A stretch of 64,000 nucleotides of DNA from Labedaea rhizosphaerae (GCF_004362825.1 NZ_SNXZ01000009.1:1-64000); one strand, 5' to 3'; counted from the first letter of the stretch, positions 34,254 to 44,573 are shown. Notes: generated from the sequence alone by a model not told the origin. Numbers and translations are program-made.

Positions 34254-35464
34254 CCACGCTCACCGCCGACGAGCAGGCCATGCTGGCCGGGGACGCCGGC
34301 CCCGCGGTCGCGTTCGCCATGCGGATCGTGCACCGGCTCGCCGAGGGCCTCGGCGCGCCGAGGCTGCAGGAGATCACCGCCGCCCACGTCGACGGATGCC
34401 TCTACAACGGGCAGGTGAACCTGGACTTCGCGACCCGACTGGTCGACCTCGGCGCCCGGGTCGCCGTGCCCACCACGCTCAACGTCGGCTCACTCGACCT
34501 GCTGCACCCGGAAATCCATCGGGGTCTCGCCCGCGACACCGACACCACCACCAACGCCCGCGCGTTGATGGCCGCCTACCGGACCATGGGCTGCGCGCCA
34601 ACCTGGACGTGCGCGCCCTACCAACTGGCCAGGCGGCCGGAGTTCGGCGAGCACGTGGCCTTCGCGGAGTCCAACGCGATCGCGTTCGTCAACTCGGTGC
34701 TGGGCGCGCGCACCGACCGCTACGGCGACTTCATCGACATCTGCGCCGCGATCACCGCCCGCGTCCCCTACGCCGGGCTGCACCGCGACGAGGCCCGGCG
34801 CGCCACCGTGGTCCTCGACTGCCGCGAGCTGCCGCCGGAGTTGTTCGACGACACGTCCGGCTGGGCGGTGCTCGGCTACCTCACCGGCTCGCGCACCACC
34901 GGGGTGCCGGCGCTGACCGGACTGACCGCGGTGCCCACCGAGGACGACCTCAAGGCGTTCGCCGCGACGGCGGCCTCGGCCGGCGGGGTCGCGTTGTTCC
35001 ACATCGCCGGCGTGACCCCCGAAGCCACCGAGGTTCGTGGCCTCCCGGTGATCACGGTGTCGCCCACCGACTTCGGTGGTGCGCGGCGGGCCCTGACCAC
35101 CGTCGAGGACGCGCCCGTGGACGCCGTCAGCGTCGGCACACCGCATTTCTCCGCGTCGGAATTCGCCGCGCTGGCCGCGCTGGTGCGCGGCCGCTCTGAC
35201 CCGAAGGTGCCGTTCTACGTGTCGACGAGCCGGGCCGTGCTCGACCAGGCCGCCGACGACGCCTCGGCCTGCGCCGCCGCGGGGATCACCCTGATCACCG
35301 ACACCTGCACCTATGTGTCGTCCATTGTGGACCCGAAGGCGCGGGTGGTGATGACCAACTCCGGCAAGTGGGCGTGGTACGCGCCGGTGAACCTCGGCGT
35401 GGACGTCGTGTTCGGCACGCTGGCGGAGTGCGTGCGCACCGCCTACGAAGGGCAGCCGCGATGA
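34250..35464 (+). CDS. Aconitase X catalytic subunit (cis-3-hydroxy-L-proline dehydratase)
   Basis: A 404-residue AcnX (DUF521) large subunit. Family features are LTADEQAMLAGDAG at the start, GCAPTWTCAPYQ, and GTPHFSASEF, plus cysteines that could ligate an iron-sulfur cluster (GITLITDTCTYVSS). In bacterial hydroxyproline clusters this two-subunit type dehydrates cis-3-hydroxy-L-proline to pyrroline-2-carboxylate. The swivel-domain subunit and a pyrroline-2-carboxylate reductase homologue follow directly, which strongly supports the assignment. The ATG overlaps the oxidase stop. Confidence 0.9.
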   Translation: MTTLTADEQAMLAGDAGPAVAFAMRIVHRLAEGLGAPRLQEITAAHVDGCLYNGQVNLDFATRLVDLGARVAVPTTLNVGSLDLLHPEIHRGLARDTDTTTNARALMAAYRTMGCAPTWTCAPYQLARRPEFGEHVAFAESNAIAFVNSVLGARTDRYGDFIDICAAITARVPYAGLHRDEARRATVVLDCRELPPELFDDTSGWAVLGYLTGSRTTGVPALTGLTAVPTEDDLKAFAATAASAGGVALFHIAGVTPEATEVRGLPVITVSPTDFGGARRALTTVEDAPVDAVSVGTPHFSASEFAALAALVRGRSDPKVPFYVSTSRAVLDQAADDASACAAAGITLITDTCTYVSSIVDPKARVVMTNSGKWAWYAPVNLGVDVVFGTLAECVRTAYEGQPR

Positions 35465-35820
35465 AGGTGCTGCACCCCGGCCGGGGGACCGGCGAAGTCG
35501 CCAAGCTCGACGCGCCGCTGTCGTTCTGGGGCGGCACCGACCTCACCGGGCACATCCGCGACCCGCACCACCCGCAACACGGCATGCTGCTCGCCGGGCG
35601 CGTGGTGGTGATGCCGGCCAGCCGCGGCTCGAGTTCGTCGTCCTCGGTGCTCGCCGAGCAACTGCGCCTGGGCACCGCGCCCGCCGCGATCGTCCTGACC
35701 GAGCGCGACCCGATCATCCTGCTCGGCGCCATCGTGGCCGAGCAGCTCTACGCCGTGTCGCTGCCGGTCCTGCTGCTCGACCCGGACGAGCCGCGACCGG
35801 AGGGTGTGGTGACCATATGA
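35461..35820 (+). CDS. Aconitase X swivel (small) subunit
   Basis: A 119-residue DUF126 protein. PLSFWGGTDLTGHIRDPHHP and the serine run in MPASRGSSSSSS are diagnostic of the AcnX swivel domain, which completes the active site with the catalytic subunit. It is kept as a separate chain here, overlapping the large-subunit gene by 4 bases and the reductase gene by 4. Confidence 0.92.
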   Translation: MKVLHPGRGTGEVAKLDAPLSFWGGTDLTGHIRDPHHPQHGMLLAGRVVVMPASRGSSSSSSVLAEQLRLGTAPAAIVLTERDPIILLGAIVAEQLYAVSLPVLLLDPDEPRPEGVVTI

Positions 35821-36695
35821 TCTTGACCGCCAACGAGGTCACCGCCGCGCTGCCGGTGCTCGACGCGATCACCGCCCTGCGGTCCGCGCTGGAAGCGGGC
35901 CTCGACCCGGAAGCCGGACCACCCCGCACGACCGCGCCGCTGTCGGCCGGGCACCTGCTGGTGATGCCCGCCGAGTGGGGCCGCCACGCCGGGGTCAAGG
36001 TCGTCTCCGTCGCCCCCGGCAACGTGGACCTGCCCCGCATCCAAGGCCACTACCTGCTGCTGGACGCGAAAACCCTGGCGCCACTGCGCATCCTCGACGG
36101 CATCGCGCTCACCGCGATCCGCACCGCGGCCGTGTCCGCGCTCGCCGTGGACGCCCTGGCCCCACCCGGCGCGGCGCGGCTCGTGGTGTTCGGCGCGGGC
36201 CCGCAGGCCTACCGGCACGTCACCGCGCTGCACGCGATCCGCCCGGTGAGCGAGGTGATCGTCGTGGGCCGCGACCCCGACCGGCGGCAGGCGCTCGTGT
36301 CGTGGTGCAAGGAACAGGGCCTCGCCGCGCGCAACGGCGCACCGGACGACGTCGCGGACGCCGACCTCGTCGTGTGCGCGACCACCGCCCGGACCCCGCT
36401 CTTCGACGGCTCCGCGCTGCCCGCGCAAGCCGTCGTGGTCGCCGTCGGCTCCCACGAACCCGACGCCGCCGAACTCGACCGCGCCACGATGACCAGGGGA
36501 CCGGTCGTCGTGGAGGCACGCTCGGCCGCCCTGCGCGAAGCGGGCGACGTCATCCAGGCCGGCCTCGGCGAAGACGACCTGGTGGACCTCGCGACCCTCG
36601 TGCGCGACGGCTGCCCGGACGCGACCGTGTTCAAGAGCGTGGGCATGGCGTGGGAGGACCTGGTGCTCGCCGCCCACGTCCACGAATCAGCCTGA
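35817..36695 (+). CDS. Ornithine cyclodeaminase/mu-crystallin family 1-pyrroline-2-carboxylate reductase
   Basis: A 292-residue OCD/mu-crystallin protein with the Rossmann motif LVVFGAGPQAYRH near residue 122 and VKVVSVAPGN near residue 60. Next to AcnX the likely reaction is NAD(P)H-dependent reduction of 1-pyrroline-2-carboxylate to L-proline, completing the 3-hydroxyproline branch. An ornithine cyclodeaminase role is less likely by context. It is last in an eight-gene plus-strand run, and a strong hairpin follows. Confidence 0.9.
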   Translation: MILTANEVTAALPVLDAITALRSALEAGLDPEAGPPRTTAPLSAGHLLVMPAEWGRHAGVKVVSVAPGNVDLPRIQGHYLLLDAKTLAPLRILDGIALTAIRTAAVSALAVDALAPPGAARLVVFGAGPQAYRHVTALHAIRPVSEVIVVGRDPDRRQALVSWCKEQGLAARNGAPDDVADADLVVCATTARTPLFDGSALPAQAVVVAVGSHEPDAAELDRATMTRGPVVVEARSAALREAGDVIQAGLGEDDLVDLATLVRDGCPDATVFKSVGMAWEDLVLAAHVHESA

Positions 36696-36704
36696 CAAAC
36701 GAAG

Positions 36705-36742
36705 GGCCTCGCTCTCCCCGAACGGTCGAGGAGAGCGAGGCC
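36705..36742. terminator. Hairpin terminator between convergent genes
   Basis: GGCCTCGCTCTCC (36705-36717) pairs perfectly with GGAGAGCGAGGCC (36730-36742) across a 12-base loop. It sits between the ends of the hydroxyproline island and the GH65 gene and should stop transcription from both sides. Confidence 0.85.
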
Positions 36743-36769
36743 TTGGCACGAAACGCGATCAGGTCACCC

Positions 36770-39157
36770 TCATCGAGGGGTGTTGGCCTCCGTGTTGCCG
36801 TCCAACGGAACCCGGCGCGCCGGTTCGCGGCCCGGGGGCTGCCGCGGCGGGGTCCGGTCCTCGAGCTCCGGGATGGCCAGCGACACCGGCTTCTCGCTGA
36901 TCGTCAGCTTCTCGCCGTGGTGCGTGGTCTCCAGCTCCGCACCCGACAGCAACTCGTAGGTCGCCTCCGTGCGCGAGACCGAGACCTTGAAGTGCGTGCC
37001 CCGGTAGACCATCCGGAACGTCATGCCCGACAACGCCGCCGGCAGCCGGGGCGCGAACGAGATCGTGCCGCCGTAGTCGCGCATGCCGCCGAACCCGGAC
37101 ACCGCCGAGGACCAGGCACCGGCCAGCGACGCCATGTGCAGGCCGTTGCGGACGTTGTTGTGCAGGTCGTGCAGGTCGGTGAGGGCCGCCTCGGCGAGGT
37201 AGTCGTACGCCAGGTCCAGGTGCCCGACCTCCGCGGCCAGCACCGCCTGCGTGCACGCCGAGAGCGACGAGTCCCGCACGGTGCGGGCCTCGTAGTAGTC
37301 GAAGTTGCGCAGCTTCTGCTCCGGGGTGAACGCGTCCCCGCGCAGGAACATCGCCAGCACCAGGTCGGCCTGCTTGACCACCTGCTTGCGGTAGATGTCG
37401 AAGTACGGGAAGTGCAGCAGCAGCGGGTACTTCTCCTCCGGGGTGCCGGCGAAGTCCCAGTCCAGGTGCTCGGTGAAGCCCTCCGCCTGCGGGTGCACCC
37501 CGAGGTCGTCGTCGTAGGGGATCAGCATCTTGTCCGCCGCCGAACGCCAGGACGCGACCTCGTCCGCGGTGACGTCCAACGCCTTCGCGCGGTCCGGGTT
37601 GCGGTCGCACGCGTCGGCCGCCTCCCGCAGGTTCCGTTGCGCCATCAGGTTCGTGTAGACGTTGTTGTCCACAATGGCCGAATACTCGTCGGGCCCGGTG
37701 ACCCCGTCGATGCGGAACCCGCCGTGCTGGTCGTGGTGGCCCAGGGAGTTCCACAGCCGCGCGGTCTCCACCAGGATCTCCGTGCCGCACTCGGCGTCGA
37801 AGTCGTGGTCCAGCGTCGCGTTGTAGTACCGCGCCACCGCGTCGGCGATGTCGGCGGACACGTGGAACGCCGCCGTGCCCGCCGGCCAGTACGCCGAGCA
37901 CTCCGCGCCGTTGATCGAGCGCCACGGGAACGCGGCCCCGGCCTGCCCGAGCTGGATCGCCCGCTCCCGCGCCAGCGGCAACGTCGCGTGCCGCCACCGC
38001 AACGCGTCCCGCGCGGAATCGGGCACCGTGTAGGTCAGCAGCGGCAACACGAACGTCTCGGTATCCCAGAAGGCGTGCCCGTCGTAGCCGGGGCCGGTCA
38101 GGCCCTTGCCCGCGATCGCGCGCGTCTCACCGCGGGCCCCGGCCTGCAGCACGTGGAACAGCGCGAACCGCAGCGCCTGCTGCAACTCCGGGTCGCCCTC
38201 GATCTCCACGTCCGCCGACGCCCAGAAGTTGTCCAGGTACTCCCGCTGCTCGGCCAGCAACGCGTCCCACCCGGTCTGGTGCGCGCCGGCGAGCGCGGCC
38301 TCCACCTGCGAGCGCAACGCCGGCGCCGAACGCTGCGCCGACCACCCGTAGGCCAGGTACTTGGTGATGACGAGCTTGCCGTCGGCGGCGACCTCGGCCG
38401 CGGCGGTCAGCCGGCCCAGGTCCTCCTCGGCGTGCACGCGGGTGCGCAGCCCGTCCTGCACGTCGATCTCGTGGTCCATCGCCGCGGCCACCCGAAGACC
38501 CGAGTTGCGGGTCTGGTGCACCAGCACCGCCCGGTAGCCCTCGGCCTGCGCGAACTGCCCGACCAGCGGCGCCTGCAACGCGGCCGCCACCCGGGGGTCA
38601 CCGGAGCGGTCGGCCTCGATCGGCTCGTTGGCCAGCAGGTCGGACTGGGCGACCACCTGCATCGACTGCCCGTCGATCGGCTCGACCTCGTAGCGGATCG
38701 CGGCGATCGCGCGCTGGGTGAACGACACCAGCCGCGTCGACTTGAGCCGCACCACGCGCCCGGTCGGCGACTCCCACTCGGTGACCCGCGACAGCGTGCC
38801 CGCCCGGAAGTCGAGCACCCGCTCGTGGTGGCGGGCCGTGCCGTAACGCATGTCCAGCGGCTCGTCCTCGATCAGCAGCCGGATGATCTTGCCGTCGGTG
38901 ACGTTCACGACCGTCTGCCCGGACTCCGGGTAGCCGTAGCCCGCCTCGGCGTAGGGCAGCTCGTGGTTTTCGTAGAAGCCGTTGAGGTAGGTGCCGGGCA
39001 GCCCGACCGGCTCACCCTCCTCGAGCGTGCCGCGGATGCCGATGTGCCCGTTGGACAGGGCGAACGTCGACTCGGTGCGCTCGAGCTGGCTGATGGACAA
39101 GCCGCGCCAGCGCAGCTCCCACGGGTGGATCTGGTAGCCCAGGGGTCCCTGCGTCAC
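36770..39157 (-). CDS. GH65-family disaccharide phosphorylase
   Basis: A 795-residue GH65 protein, the full length of the family: an N-terminal beta-sandwich, an (alpha/alpha)6 catalytic barrel (about 330-680) and a C-terminal beta domain. The catalytic Glu is in GVTGPDEYS and the phosphate/substrate region in [10 protein letters not shown]. These enzymes cleave alpha-glucosides such as maltose, trehalose or kojibiose with phosphate, releasing beta-glucose-1-phosphate. The disaccharide cannot be fixed from sequence. The beta-phosphoglucomutase-like gene overlapping its start fits perfectly. GTG at 39157 has GGAGG 7 bases upstream. Confidence 0.93.
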   Translation of the reverse strand: MTQGPLGYQIHPWELRWRGLSISQLERTESTFALSNGHIGIRGTLEEGEPVGLPGTYLNGFYENHELPYAEAGYGYPESGQTVVNVTDGKIIRLLIEDEPLDMRYGTARHHERVLDFRAGTLSRVTEWESPTGRVVRLKSTRLVSFTQRAIAAIRYEVEPIDGQSMQVVAQSDLLANEPIEADRSGDPRVAAALQAPLVGQFAQAEGYRAVLVHQTRNSGLRVAAAMDHEIDVQDGLRTRVHAEEDLGRLTAAAEVAADGKLVITKYLAYGWSAQRSAPALRSQVEAALAGAHQTGWDALLAEQREYLDNFWASADVEIEGDPELQQALRFALFHVLQAGARGETRAIAGKGLTGPGYDGHAFWDTETFVLPLLTYTVPDSARDALRWRHATLPLARERAIQLGQAGAAFPWRSINGAECSAYWPAGTAAFHVSADIADAVARYYNATLDHDFDAECGTEILVETARLWNSLGHHDQHGGFRIDGVTGPDEYSAIVDNNVYTNLMAQRNLREAADACDRNPDRAKALDVTADEVASWRSAADKMLIPYDDDLGVHPQAEGFTEHLDWDFAGTPEEKYPLLLHFPYFDIYRKQVVKQADLVLAMFLRGDAFTPEQKLRNFDYYEARTVRDSSLSACTQAVLAAEVGHLDLAYDYLAEAALTDLHDLHNNVRNGLHMASLAGAWSSAVSGFGGMRDYGGTISFAPRLPAALSGMTFRMVYRGTHFKVSVSRTEATYELLSGAELETTHHGEKLTISEKPVSLAIPELEDRTPPRQPPGREPARRVPLDGNTEANTPR

Positions 39158-39888
39158 GATCGGTCCTCCAGCAGCTCGGCGAGGTCGTCGACCACTACAT
39201 CGGCGCCGTGCGCCCGGAGTTGCTCGGCTTGGTCGGCACGATTCACACCGACCACGTAACCGAACGCGCCGGCCCGGCCCGCCTGCACACCGGACAGGGC
39301 GTCCTCGAACACCGCCGCGTTGGCCGGTTCCACACCCAGCGCTTTGGCCCCGGCCAGGAACGAGTCGGGCGCGGGCTTGCCGCGCAGGCCGTCGCGGCGG
39401 ATGACCACGCCGTCGACCCGGGCCTGCACGTACTTGCTGAGGTCGGCGACGTCGAGCACCTGCTCGCCGTTGGCCGAGGAGGTGACCACCGCGATCTTCA
39501 ACCCGGCGTCGCGGGCGGCGTCCAGGTACCGCACCGAGCCGGGGTAGGGGTCCACGCCCCGCTCATCGATGACCTTGAGCAGCAACACGTTCTTGCGGTT
39601 GCCAACCCCGTTGACGGTCTCGGCGTCCGGTGGGTCGTCCGGCGTGCCCTCGGGCAGCGTGATGCCCCGCGAGCGCAGGAACTCCCGCACCCCGTCCGCC
39701 CGCGGCCGGCCGTCCACGTACTCGGCGTAGTCGCGGTCGGTGAACTCGCGGAAGCCTTCACCGTCGCGTTGGCGCAGGAAGGAGTCGAAGGTCTGCTTCC
39801 ACGCCTCGCGATGCAGCACGGCCGTGCCGGTGAGTACGCCGTCGAGGTCGAACAAGCAGGCCGTGATTGCGTCAGGCAGCCCGATCAT
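39154..39888 (-). CDS. HAD-family beta-phosphoglucomutase-like enzyme
   Basis: A 244-residue HAD phosphatase/mutase with a helical cap. Motif I is [10 protein letters not shown], motif [11 protein letters not shown], motif [12 protein letters not shown], and motif [13 protein letters not shown]. It probably turns beta-glucose-1-phosphate from the coupled GH65 phosphorylase into glucose-6-phosphate. ATG 39888 has no ribosome site; TACCGT lies 8 bases upstream on the minus strand, so the mRNA is probably leaderless. The stop overlaps the GH65 start (GTGA). Confidence 0.9.
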   Translation of the reverse strand: MIGLPDAITACLFDLDGVLTGTAVLHREAWKQTFDSFLRQRDGEGFREFTDRDYAEYVDGRPRADGVREFLRSRGITLPEGTPDDPPDAETVNGVGNRKNVLLLKVIDERGVDPYPGSVRYLDAARDAGLKIAVVTSSANGEQVLDVADLSKYVQARVDGVVIRRDGLRGKPAPDSFLAGAKALGVEPANAAVFEDALSGVQAGRAGAFGYVVGVNRADQAEQLRAHGADVVVDDLAELLEDRS

Positions 39889-39985
39889 GGGTGTGCACGG
39901 TACCGCCGATCGGGTGGGTTCCCCATAGGGGGCTGCGGTTTGCCCGCCCGCTCGGCGACGGCCGCGCTGACCAGCGCGAACAGCG

Positions 39986-41470
39986 TCAGACGACGCCCTG
40001 CCAGAAGGGGTCGAGCGCCGCGTGCGGATCTTGGACGGGCCCGGTCTCCGGACGGCCGAACACCATCGTGGTGCGCTTGTCCGGATCGAAAGCCGTCCAG
40101 CCCGGGTCCAGGTCCTTGGCGAAGGCCACCCACGCACCGTGCATCGCGTCCGCGAGCGACTGGGGCAGGTCGTCCCCGTACAACGGCCGGCCCTGCGCCC
40201 CGGCGAGCCCGTCGAACACGAACGGGATCTCCAGCGCGTGGCAGGAACCCATGCCCGCCAACGGGGTCTCCCACGTGAACTCGTACAGGTAGGTCGGCGC
40301 GGGTGCCTCGCTGTGGGCCTCGGCCAGCCGCGCCGCGGGCACCCGGAAGAACGAGTCGGTGCGCAACGCGGCCAGCACGTCGCCGGGCGACGAGCCGGGC
40401 ACCGCGGCCGTGTACGCGTCGATGATCGCCGGGTCCCAGCCGCGCGCGGTGACCCACGCCCGCAACCCGTCGGCGCTCATCGCGTCGATCAGGCCCACCG
40501 GCTGCAGGAAGAACCGGAACTCGTGCGCGGTCGTCCCGGTCATCAACGCCACGTCCGCCCCGGCGCCGTCGGCGATCGCGTCCACCGGGCGCCGCGCGAT
40601 GACGGTGCCGTCCTGGACCGGGAGGAACGCCATCGTCGAGGCCACCACCGACGGACCCCACCGGCCCGGGTCTGGATTGCGGGTCAGCTCCATGGCGAGC
40701 GCGGCCTGCGTGTCCACGAGGTGGTCGCGGTCGACCTCGGCGACCGCCGCGGCCGTCGGCTCGACCCCGAGCATCGCGGCCAGCTCACCGGTGACCAGGC
40801 GCGCGTCCTCGGCCTTGGCCACGGTGTGCCCGGCGCCGCTCTGCGCGATCACGCCGCGGAACAGCCCTTGCGCCTGCGGCAACGACATCAGGGTGGTCAC
40901 GCTCATCCCGCCCGCGGACTCACCGAAGATCGTCACCCGCGCCGGGTCGCCACCGAACGCGGACACGTTGTCGCGCACCCATTCCAGCGCCGCGAGCTGG
41001 TCGAGGATGCCGCGGTTGGGTGGCGCGTCCGGGAACAACGCGAACCCCTCGACCCCGAGCCGGTAGTTCACGCTGACCAGCACGACGCCGTCACGCGCGA
41101 ACGCGGCGCCGTCGTACCACGGCACCATGTTCGAGCCGTTGCGGAACGCGCCGCCGTGGATCCAGACCATCACCGGCAGACCCGCGGCGTCCGGGTCCGG
41201 CGTCCACAAGTTGACCGTGAGGTAGTCGTCGCCCTTCTTCACCGGGTCGTCGAGCAGCCGGTCGAACGGCTTGGCGTACGGCGGCTTGGGCGCGGTGGCG
41301 CTGTAGTCGGTCGCGTCCCGCACGCCCTGCCACGGCTCGACCGGCGCGGGCTCGCGGAACCGCAGTGCACCGACCGGCGGCGCGGCGTAGGGGACGCCGA
41401 GGAACACCGCGCCCTCGGGGATTTCCTTGCCGCGGAGCGCGCCCTGCGCCAGCTCGACGATCGGTGCCAT
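39986..41470 (-). CDS. Type-B carboxylesterase
   Basis: A 494-residue alpha/beta hydrolase of the carboxylesterase/lipase family. The oxyanion motif WIHGGAF and the nucleophile Ser185 in FGESAGGMS are clear; the acid is probably the Glu in TAHEFRFF and the base the His in [11 protein letters not shown]. There is no signal peptide. ATG 41470 follows AGGAGG by 6 bases. It lies 72 bases downstream of ptsI; a functional link to the PTS is not evident. Confidence 0.92.
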   Translation of the reverse strand: MAPIVELAQGALRGKEIPEGAVFLGVPYAAPPVGALRFREPAPVEPWQGVRDATDYSATAPKPPYAKPFDRLLDDPVKKGDDYLTVNLWTPDPDAAGLPVMVWIHGGAFRNGSNMVPWYDGAAFARDGVVLVSVNYRLGVEGFALFPDAPPNRGILDQLAALEWVRDNVSAFGGDPARVTIFGESAGGMSVTTLMSLPQAQGLFRGVIAQSGAGHTVAKAEDARLVTGELAAMLGVEPTAAAVAEVDRDHLVDTQAALAMELTRNPDPGRWGPSVVASTMAFLPVQDGTVIARRPVDAIADGAGADVALMTGTTAHEFRFFLQPVGLIDAMSADGLRAWVTARGWDPAIIDAYTAAVPGSSPGDVLAALRTDSFFRVPAARLAEAHSEAPAPTYLYEFTWETPLAGMGSCHALEIPFVFDGLAGAQGRPLYGDDLPQSLADAMHGAWVAFAKDLDPGWTAFDPDKRTTMVFGRPETGPVQDPHAALDPFWQGVV

Positions 41471-41542
41471 GCACGCCTCCTGGTCGGTGATCTCGTTCGT
41501 CACCTTACGACCGGCGAGCCCGTCCCACTACGGGCGAATCGG

Positions 41543-43189
41543 CTAGCCGAGGACGGCGCGGGCCTGCTCGGGGGTCGTGGCCGTGAGCACGCGTTCGGCC
41601 GCGTCCCGGCACTCGGCCAGGGTGCGGGTGCGCAACCCGGCCCGCACCGCGGCCACCGCCGGGGGCGCCATCGACAGGCTCGTCACGCCCATGCCGGCGA
41701 ACACCTGCGCGAGCACCGGGTCGGCCGCCGCCTCACCGCAGATGCCGACCGGTTTCCCGGTCTCCGCGCCCGCGTGGGCCACCAGCGCGACCAACTGCAG
41801 CAACGCCGGCTGCCACGGGTCGAGCAGTTCGCCGAGCGCACCCAGCATCCGGTCGGCGGCGAACGTGTACTGCGACAGGTCGTTGGTGCCGATGCTGACG
41901 AAGTCGGACACGGCCAGCAGCTCCCGGGCCCGCAACGCCGCGGCCGGCACCTCGATCATCACCCCGGCCGAGGCGATCCCGTGCTCGTGCGCCGCGGTGA
42001 CGAACCGCCGCGCTTCGACCGCCGTGGCCACCATCGGCGCCATCACCTGGACCTGCGCGCCGGTGGCCGCCGCGGCCCGGGCGATCGCGGTCAGCTGCGC
42101 GCCCAGCAGCTCCGGGAACTTCGTCGCCGTGCGGTAGCCGCGCACGCCCAGCGCCGGGTTCGGCTCGTCGTCGAAGGCCACGAACTTCAACGGCTTGTCC
42201 GCGCCCGCGTCGAGGGTGCGCACCACCACGGGGCGACCGGCGAACCCCTCGAACAGCCGCCGGTACACCGCTTCCTGCTCCTCCACGCCCGGCGCGGTCT
42301 CCGCGTCCAGGAACAGGAACTCCGTGCGGAACAGGCCCACGCCCTCCGCGTCGACGGCCGCGACCGGCTCGAAGCCCGCGCCTTCCGCGCCGACGTTGAG
42401 CAGCAGCTTCACCGGGTGGCCGTCCAGGGTGCGACCCGGCCCGCTCGTCGTGCTCAGCGCCGCCACCCGGGCCTGCTCGCCCGCTTGCAGCCGGGCGATC
42501 TCGTCGGCGGACGGGTCCACCGTGACCGTGCCGGCGACGGCGTCCACGGCCAGCACCTGACCATCCACAATGGACTTCGCGGCGGGGCAGGCGACGATCG
42601 CGGGCAGCCCGAGCGAGCGCGCGAGGATCACCGTGTGACTGGTCGGGCCGCCCCGCTCGGTGACGATCGCCAGCACCTTCGCCGGGTCCAGCGTCGCCGT
42701 GTCGGCGGGGGACAGGTCGCCCGCCACCAGCACGTACGGGTGGCCGGGATCGGGCAGGCCCGGCATCGGCGCGTCCAGCAGGACCGCCAGGGCCCGGTCG
42801 CCGATGTCGTCGAGGTCCGCGACCCGTTCGGCCAGGTAGCCACCGGCCGCCCGCAACGCGTCCTGGTAGCCGGCCAGCTCCTCGCGGATCGCCCACGGGG
42901 CCGGGGTGCCCGCGCTGATCGCCGCTTGGACGGCCTGGTCGAGACCGGGGTCCTTGGCCATCACCGACTGGGTGAACAGCACGTCGGCGACGTCCTTCGG
43001 CTTGCCCTCGGCCCGGCGCTGCAACTCCTCGGCCACGGTGGCGAGGGCATCGCGTGCCCGGGCCAGCTCAGCGGCCGGATCGGTGACCGCCGGTTTCGTG
43101 TCCGGCAGGCTCGGCGGCTCACCCAGCCGTGCTGCCGGTCCGGTGACCGCCCCTGGGCTCGCCGGGTAGCCGGTCAGCCGCTCAGGCAT
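41543..43189 (-). CDS. ptsI: PTS enzyme I (phosphoenolpyruvate-protein phosphotransferase)
   Basis: A 548-residue EI. The phosphorylated His185 is in GGPTSHTVILARSLG. The PEP-binding barrel has VGLFRTEFLFLD, VRTLDAGADKPL, FVSIGTNDLSQYTFAADR and the C-terminal Cys in VGICGEAAADP. It starts the phosphate relay PEP, EI, HPr, EIIA. The ATG start overlaps the HPr gene by 8 bases. Its place at the end of a polyol PTS operon suggests it is the general or a dedicated EI; no other EI is in the window. Confidence 0.95.
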   Translation of the reverse strand: MPERLTGYPASPGAVTGPAARLGEPPSLPDTKPAVTDPAAELARARDALATVAEELQRRAEGKPKDVADVLFTQSVMAKDPGLDQAVQAAISAGTPAPWAIREELAGYQDALRAAGGYLAERVADLDDIGDRALAVLLDAPMPGLPDPGHPYVLVAGDLSPADTATLDPAKVLAIVTERGGPTSHTVILARSLGLPAIVACPAAKSIVDGQVLAVDAVAGTVTVDPSADEIARLQAGEQARVAALSTTSGPGRTLDGHPVKLLLNVGAEGAGFEPVAAVDAEGVGLFRTEFLFLDAETAPGVEEQEAVYRRLFEGFAGRPVVVRTLDAGADKPLKFVAFDDEPNPALGVRGYRTATKFPELLGAQLTAIARAAAATGAQVQVMAPMVATAVEARRFVTAAHEHGIASAGVMIEVPAAALRARELLAVSDFVSIGTNDLSQYTFAADRMLGALGELLDPWQPALLQLVALVAHAGAETGKPVGICGEAAADPVLAQVFAGMGVTSLSMAPPAVAAVRAGLRTRTLAECRDAAERVLTATTPEQARAVLG

Positions 43190-43496
43190 GACTCGGCTGT
43201 TCGGGCTTGTCGGGCCGGCTGGGCTGTCCGGGGTCGTCGAGGTCGGCCTCGACGAGGGCGGCCACCGCCGCGACCGCGGCCTCGCCCTCGTCACCTTCGG
43301 CGCTGAGCACCACTTCGTCACCCGCTTTCGCACCCAGGGTCATCAACGCCAGCGTGCTCGCCGCGTTGAGCACCGGCCCACCCGGCCGGCCGATGGACAC
43401 CGGCACCGGCTGGCGCGCCGCCGCCTCGGCGACGAGCACCGCCGGCCGCGCGTGCAGGCCGCTGCGGGATCCCACGATCACACGCTGTTGCGCCAT
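43182..43496 (-). CDS. ptsH: PTS phosphocarrier protein HPr
   Basis: A 104-residue HPr, a little longer than usual because of a Pro/Asp/Gln-rich tail of about 15 residues. The active His15 is in SGLHARPA. The regulatory-serine region reads AASTLALMTLG, with Ser47 in place of the usual Ser46 context, though HprK is not expected in actinobacteria. It lies directly before ptsI. Confidence 0.95.
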   Translation of the reverse strand: MAQQRVIVGSRSGLHARPAVLVAEAAARQPVPVSIGRPGGPVLNAASTLALMTLGAKAGDEVVLSAEGDEGEAAVAAVAALVEADLDDPGQPSRPDKPEQPSHA

Positions 43497-43509
43497 GCGC
43501 TACTCCCGT

Positions 43510-44550
43510 TCAGGGTTCGATGGTCACCTTGATGGCTTCACCCTTGGCGACCGTGTCGATGGCCGCGAGCACCTCGGTCAGCGGCATGCGGTGGGTGATG
43601 AGGTCGTCGACCGGCACCGCGCCTGACGCGATCAGCTCCAGGGCCCGCTTGTTGTGCGCCGGGCTCGACCCGTTCGCGCCGAGGATCGTCACCTCGCGGT
43701 AGTGCACGACGTTGGAATCCAGCGTGATCGTCGGGTTGTCCTTGGGCAGCCCGCCGAAGAAGCTCAGCCGCCCGCGCCGCGCGACCATCTGCAGCGCCTC
43801 TTCCTGTGCCTTGCCCGACGCGGCCGCCGTGATCACCACGTCGACGCCGCGGCCATCGGTGAGCTTCTTGACCTCGTCCACGGCGTCGGTCTCCGCGCCG
43901 CAGATCGCCGCGTCCGGCCCGACCAGCGCGGCCGCCATGTCCAGGCGGGCCCGGTTCAGCTCGACCAGGTACACCGCCGCAGCGCCACGCGCTCGGGCCA
44001 GCCGCACGTGCAGGCACCCGATCGGGCCCGCGCCGACCACCACGACCGTGTCGCCCTCGTGGACGCTGGCGAGTTCCTGGCCGTTGAGCACGCACGCGAG
44101 CGGCTCGGCCACCGAGGCCTCCGCGTAGGAAACGCCGTCGGGGATCCGGTTCAGCCCGTCGACCCGCAACACGTTCTCGGGCACGACCATGTACTCGGCG
44201 AAGCCGCCTTCGAAGTTGTAGCCCATCGAGAGCTGGTTGGGGCAGATCGTCATCCACCCGCGCTTGCACTCGTCGCAACGCCCGCACGGGATCGCGGCGA
44301 TGACCTGAACCCGGTCGCCGGGTTGCCAGCCGGTCACGTTCGCGCCGACCTCGACCACCTCGCCCGCGATCTCGTGCCCGATCACCCGCGGCGGCACGAT
44401 GTTCGGGTGGCCGAAGCGGTAGATCTTCACGTCCGTGCCGCACGTGGAGGTGTTGTGCACCTTGATCTTCAGCTCGTCCGCCGCGGGCGACGGCTCGGGC
44501 GCGTCCTCGATCCGGACGTCACCGGGCGCGTAGAAGCGGGCGACCTTCAT
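43510..44550 (-). CDS. Zinc-dependent polyol(-phosphate) dehydrogenase (MDR family)
   Basis: A 346-residue sorbitol-dehydrogenase-like MDR enzyme. The catalytic zinc site is STCGTD and GHEIAGEV, the structural zinc cysteines are in PCGRCDECKRGWMTIC, and the Rossmann motif is VVVGAGPIG. Inside a mannitol-type PTS operon with a PfkB kinase it probably oxidises a hexitol phosphate to the ketose phosphate (inference). ATG 44550 has GAGGAGGAG upstream and is preferred to the ATG at 44577, which only overlaps the IIA stop. Confidence 0.88.
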   Translation of the reverse strand: MKVARFYAPGDVRIEDAPEPSPAADELKIKVHNTSTCGTDVKIYRFGHPNIVPPRVIGHEIAGEVVEVGANVTGWQPGDRVQVIAAIPCGRCDECKRGWMTICPNQLSMGYNFEGGFAEYMVVPENVLRVDGLNRIPDGVSYAEASVAEPLACVLNGQELASVHEGDTVVVVGAGPIGCLHVRLARARGAAAVYLVELNRARLDMAAALVGPDAAICGAETDAVDEVKKLTDGRGVDVVITAAASGKAQEEALQMVARRGRLSFFGGLPKDNPTITLDSNVVHYREVTILGANGSSPAHNKRALELIASGAVPVDDLITHRMPLTEVLAAIDTVAKGEAIKVTIEP

Positions 44551-44573
44551 GCGGGACTCCTCCTCGGCAGCGT

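Noticed and set aside
37665-37673. TTGTCCACA as a DnaA box marking an origin
   Set aside because: Single exact box inside the GH65 gene with no cluster and no dnaA/dnaN nearby; it is part of the recurrent TCCACA motif.
41471-41542. Functional link between the carboxylesterase and the PTS operon
   Set aside because: The 72-base gap, independent ribosome site and lack of a metabolic connection make co-function speculative.
40022-43306. Plus-strand open frames of over 1000 codons across the esterase/ptsI region, and another at about 35975-39259
   Set aside because: They are antisense to well-supported genes (carboxylesterase, ptsI, GH65), Arg-rich and without domains.
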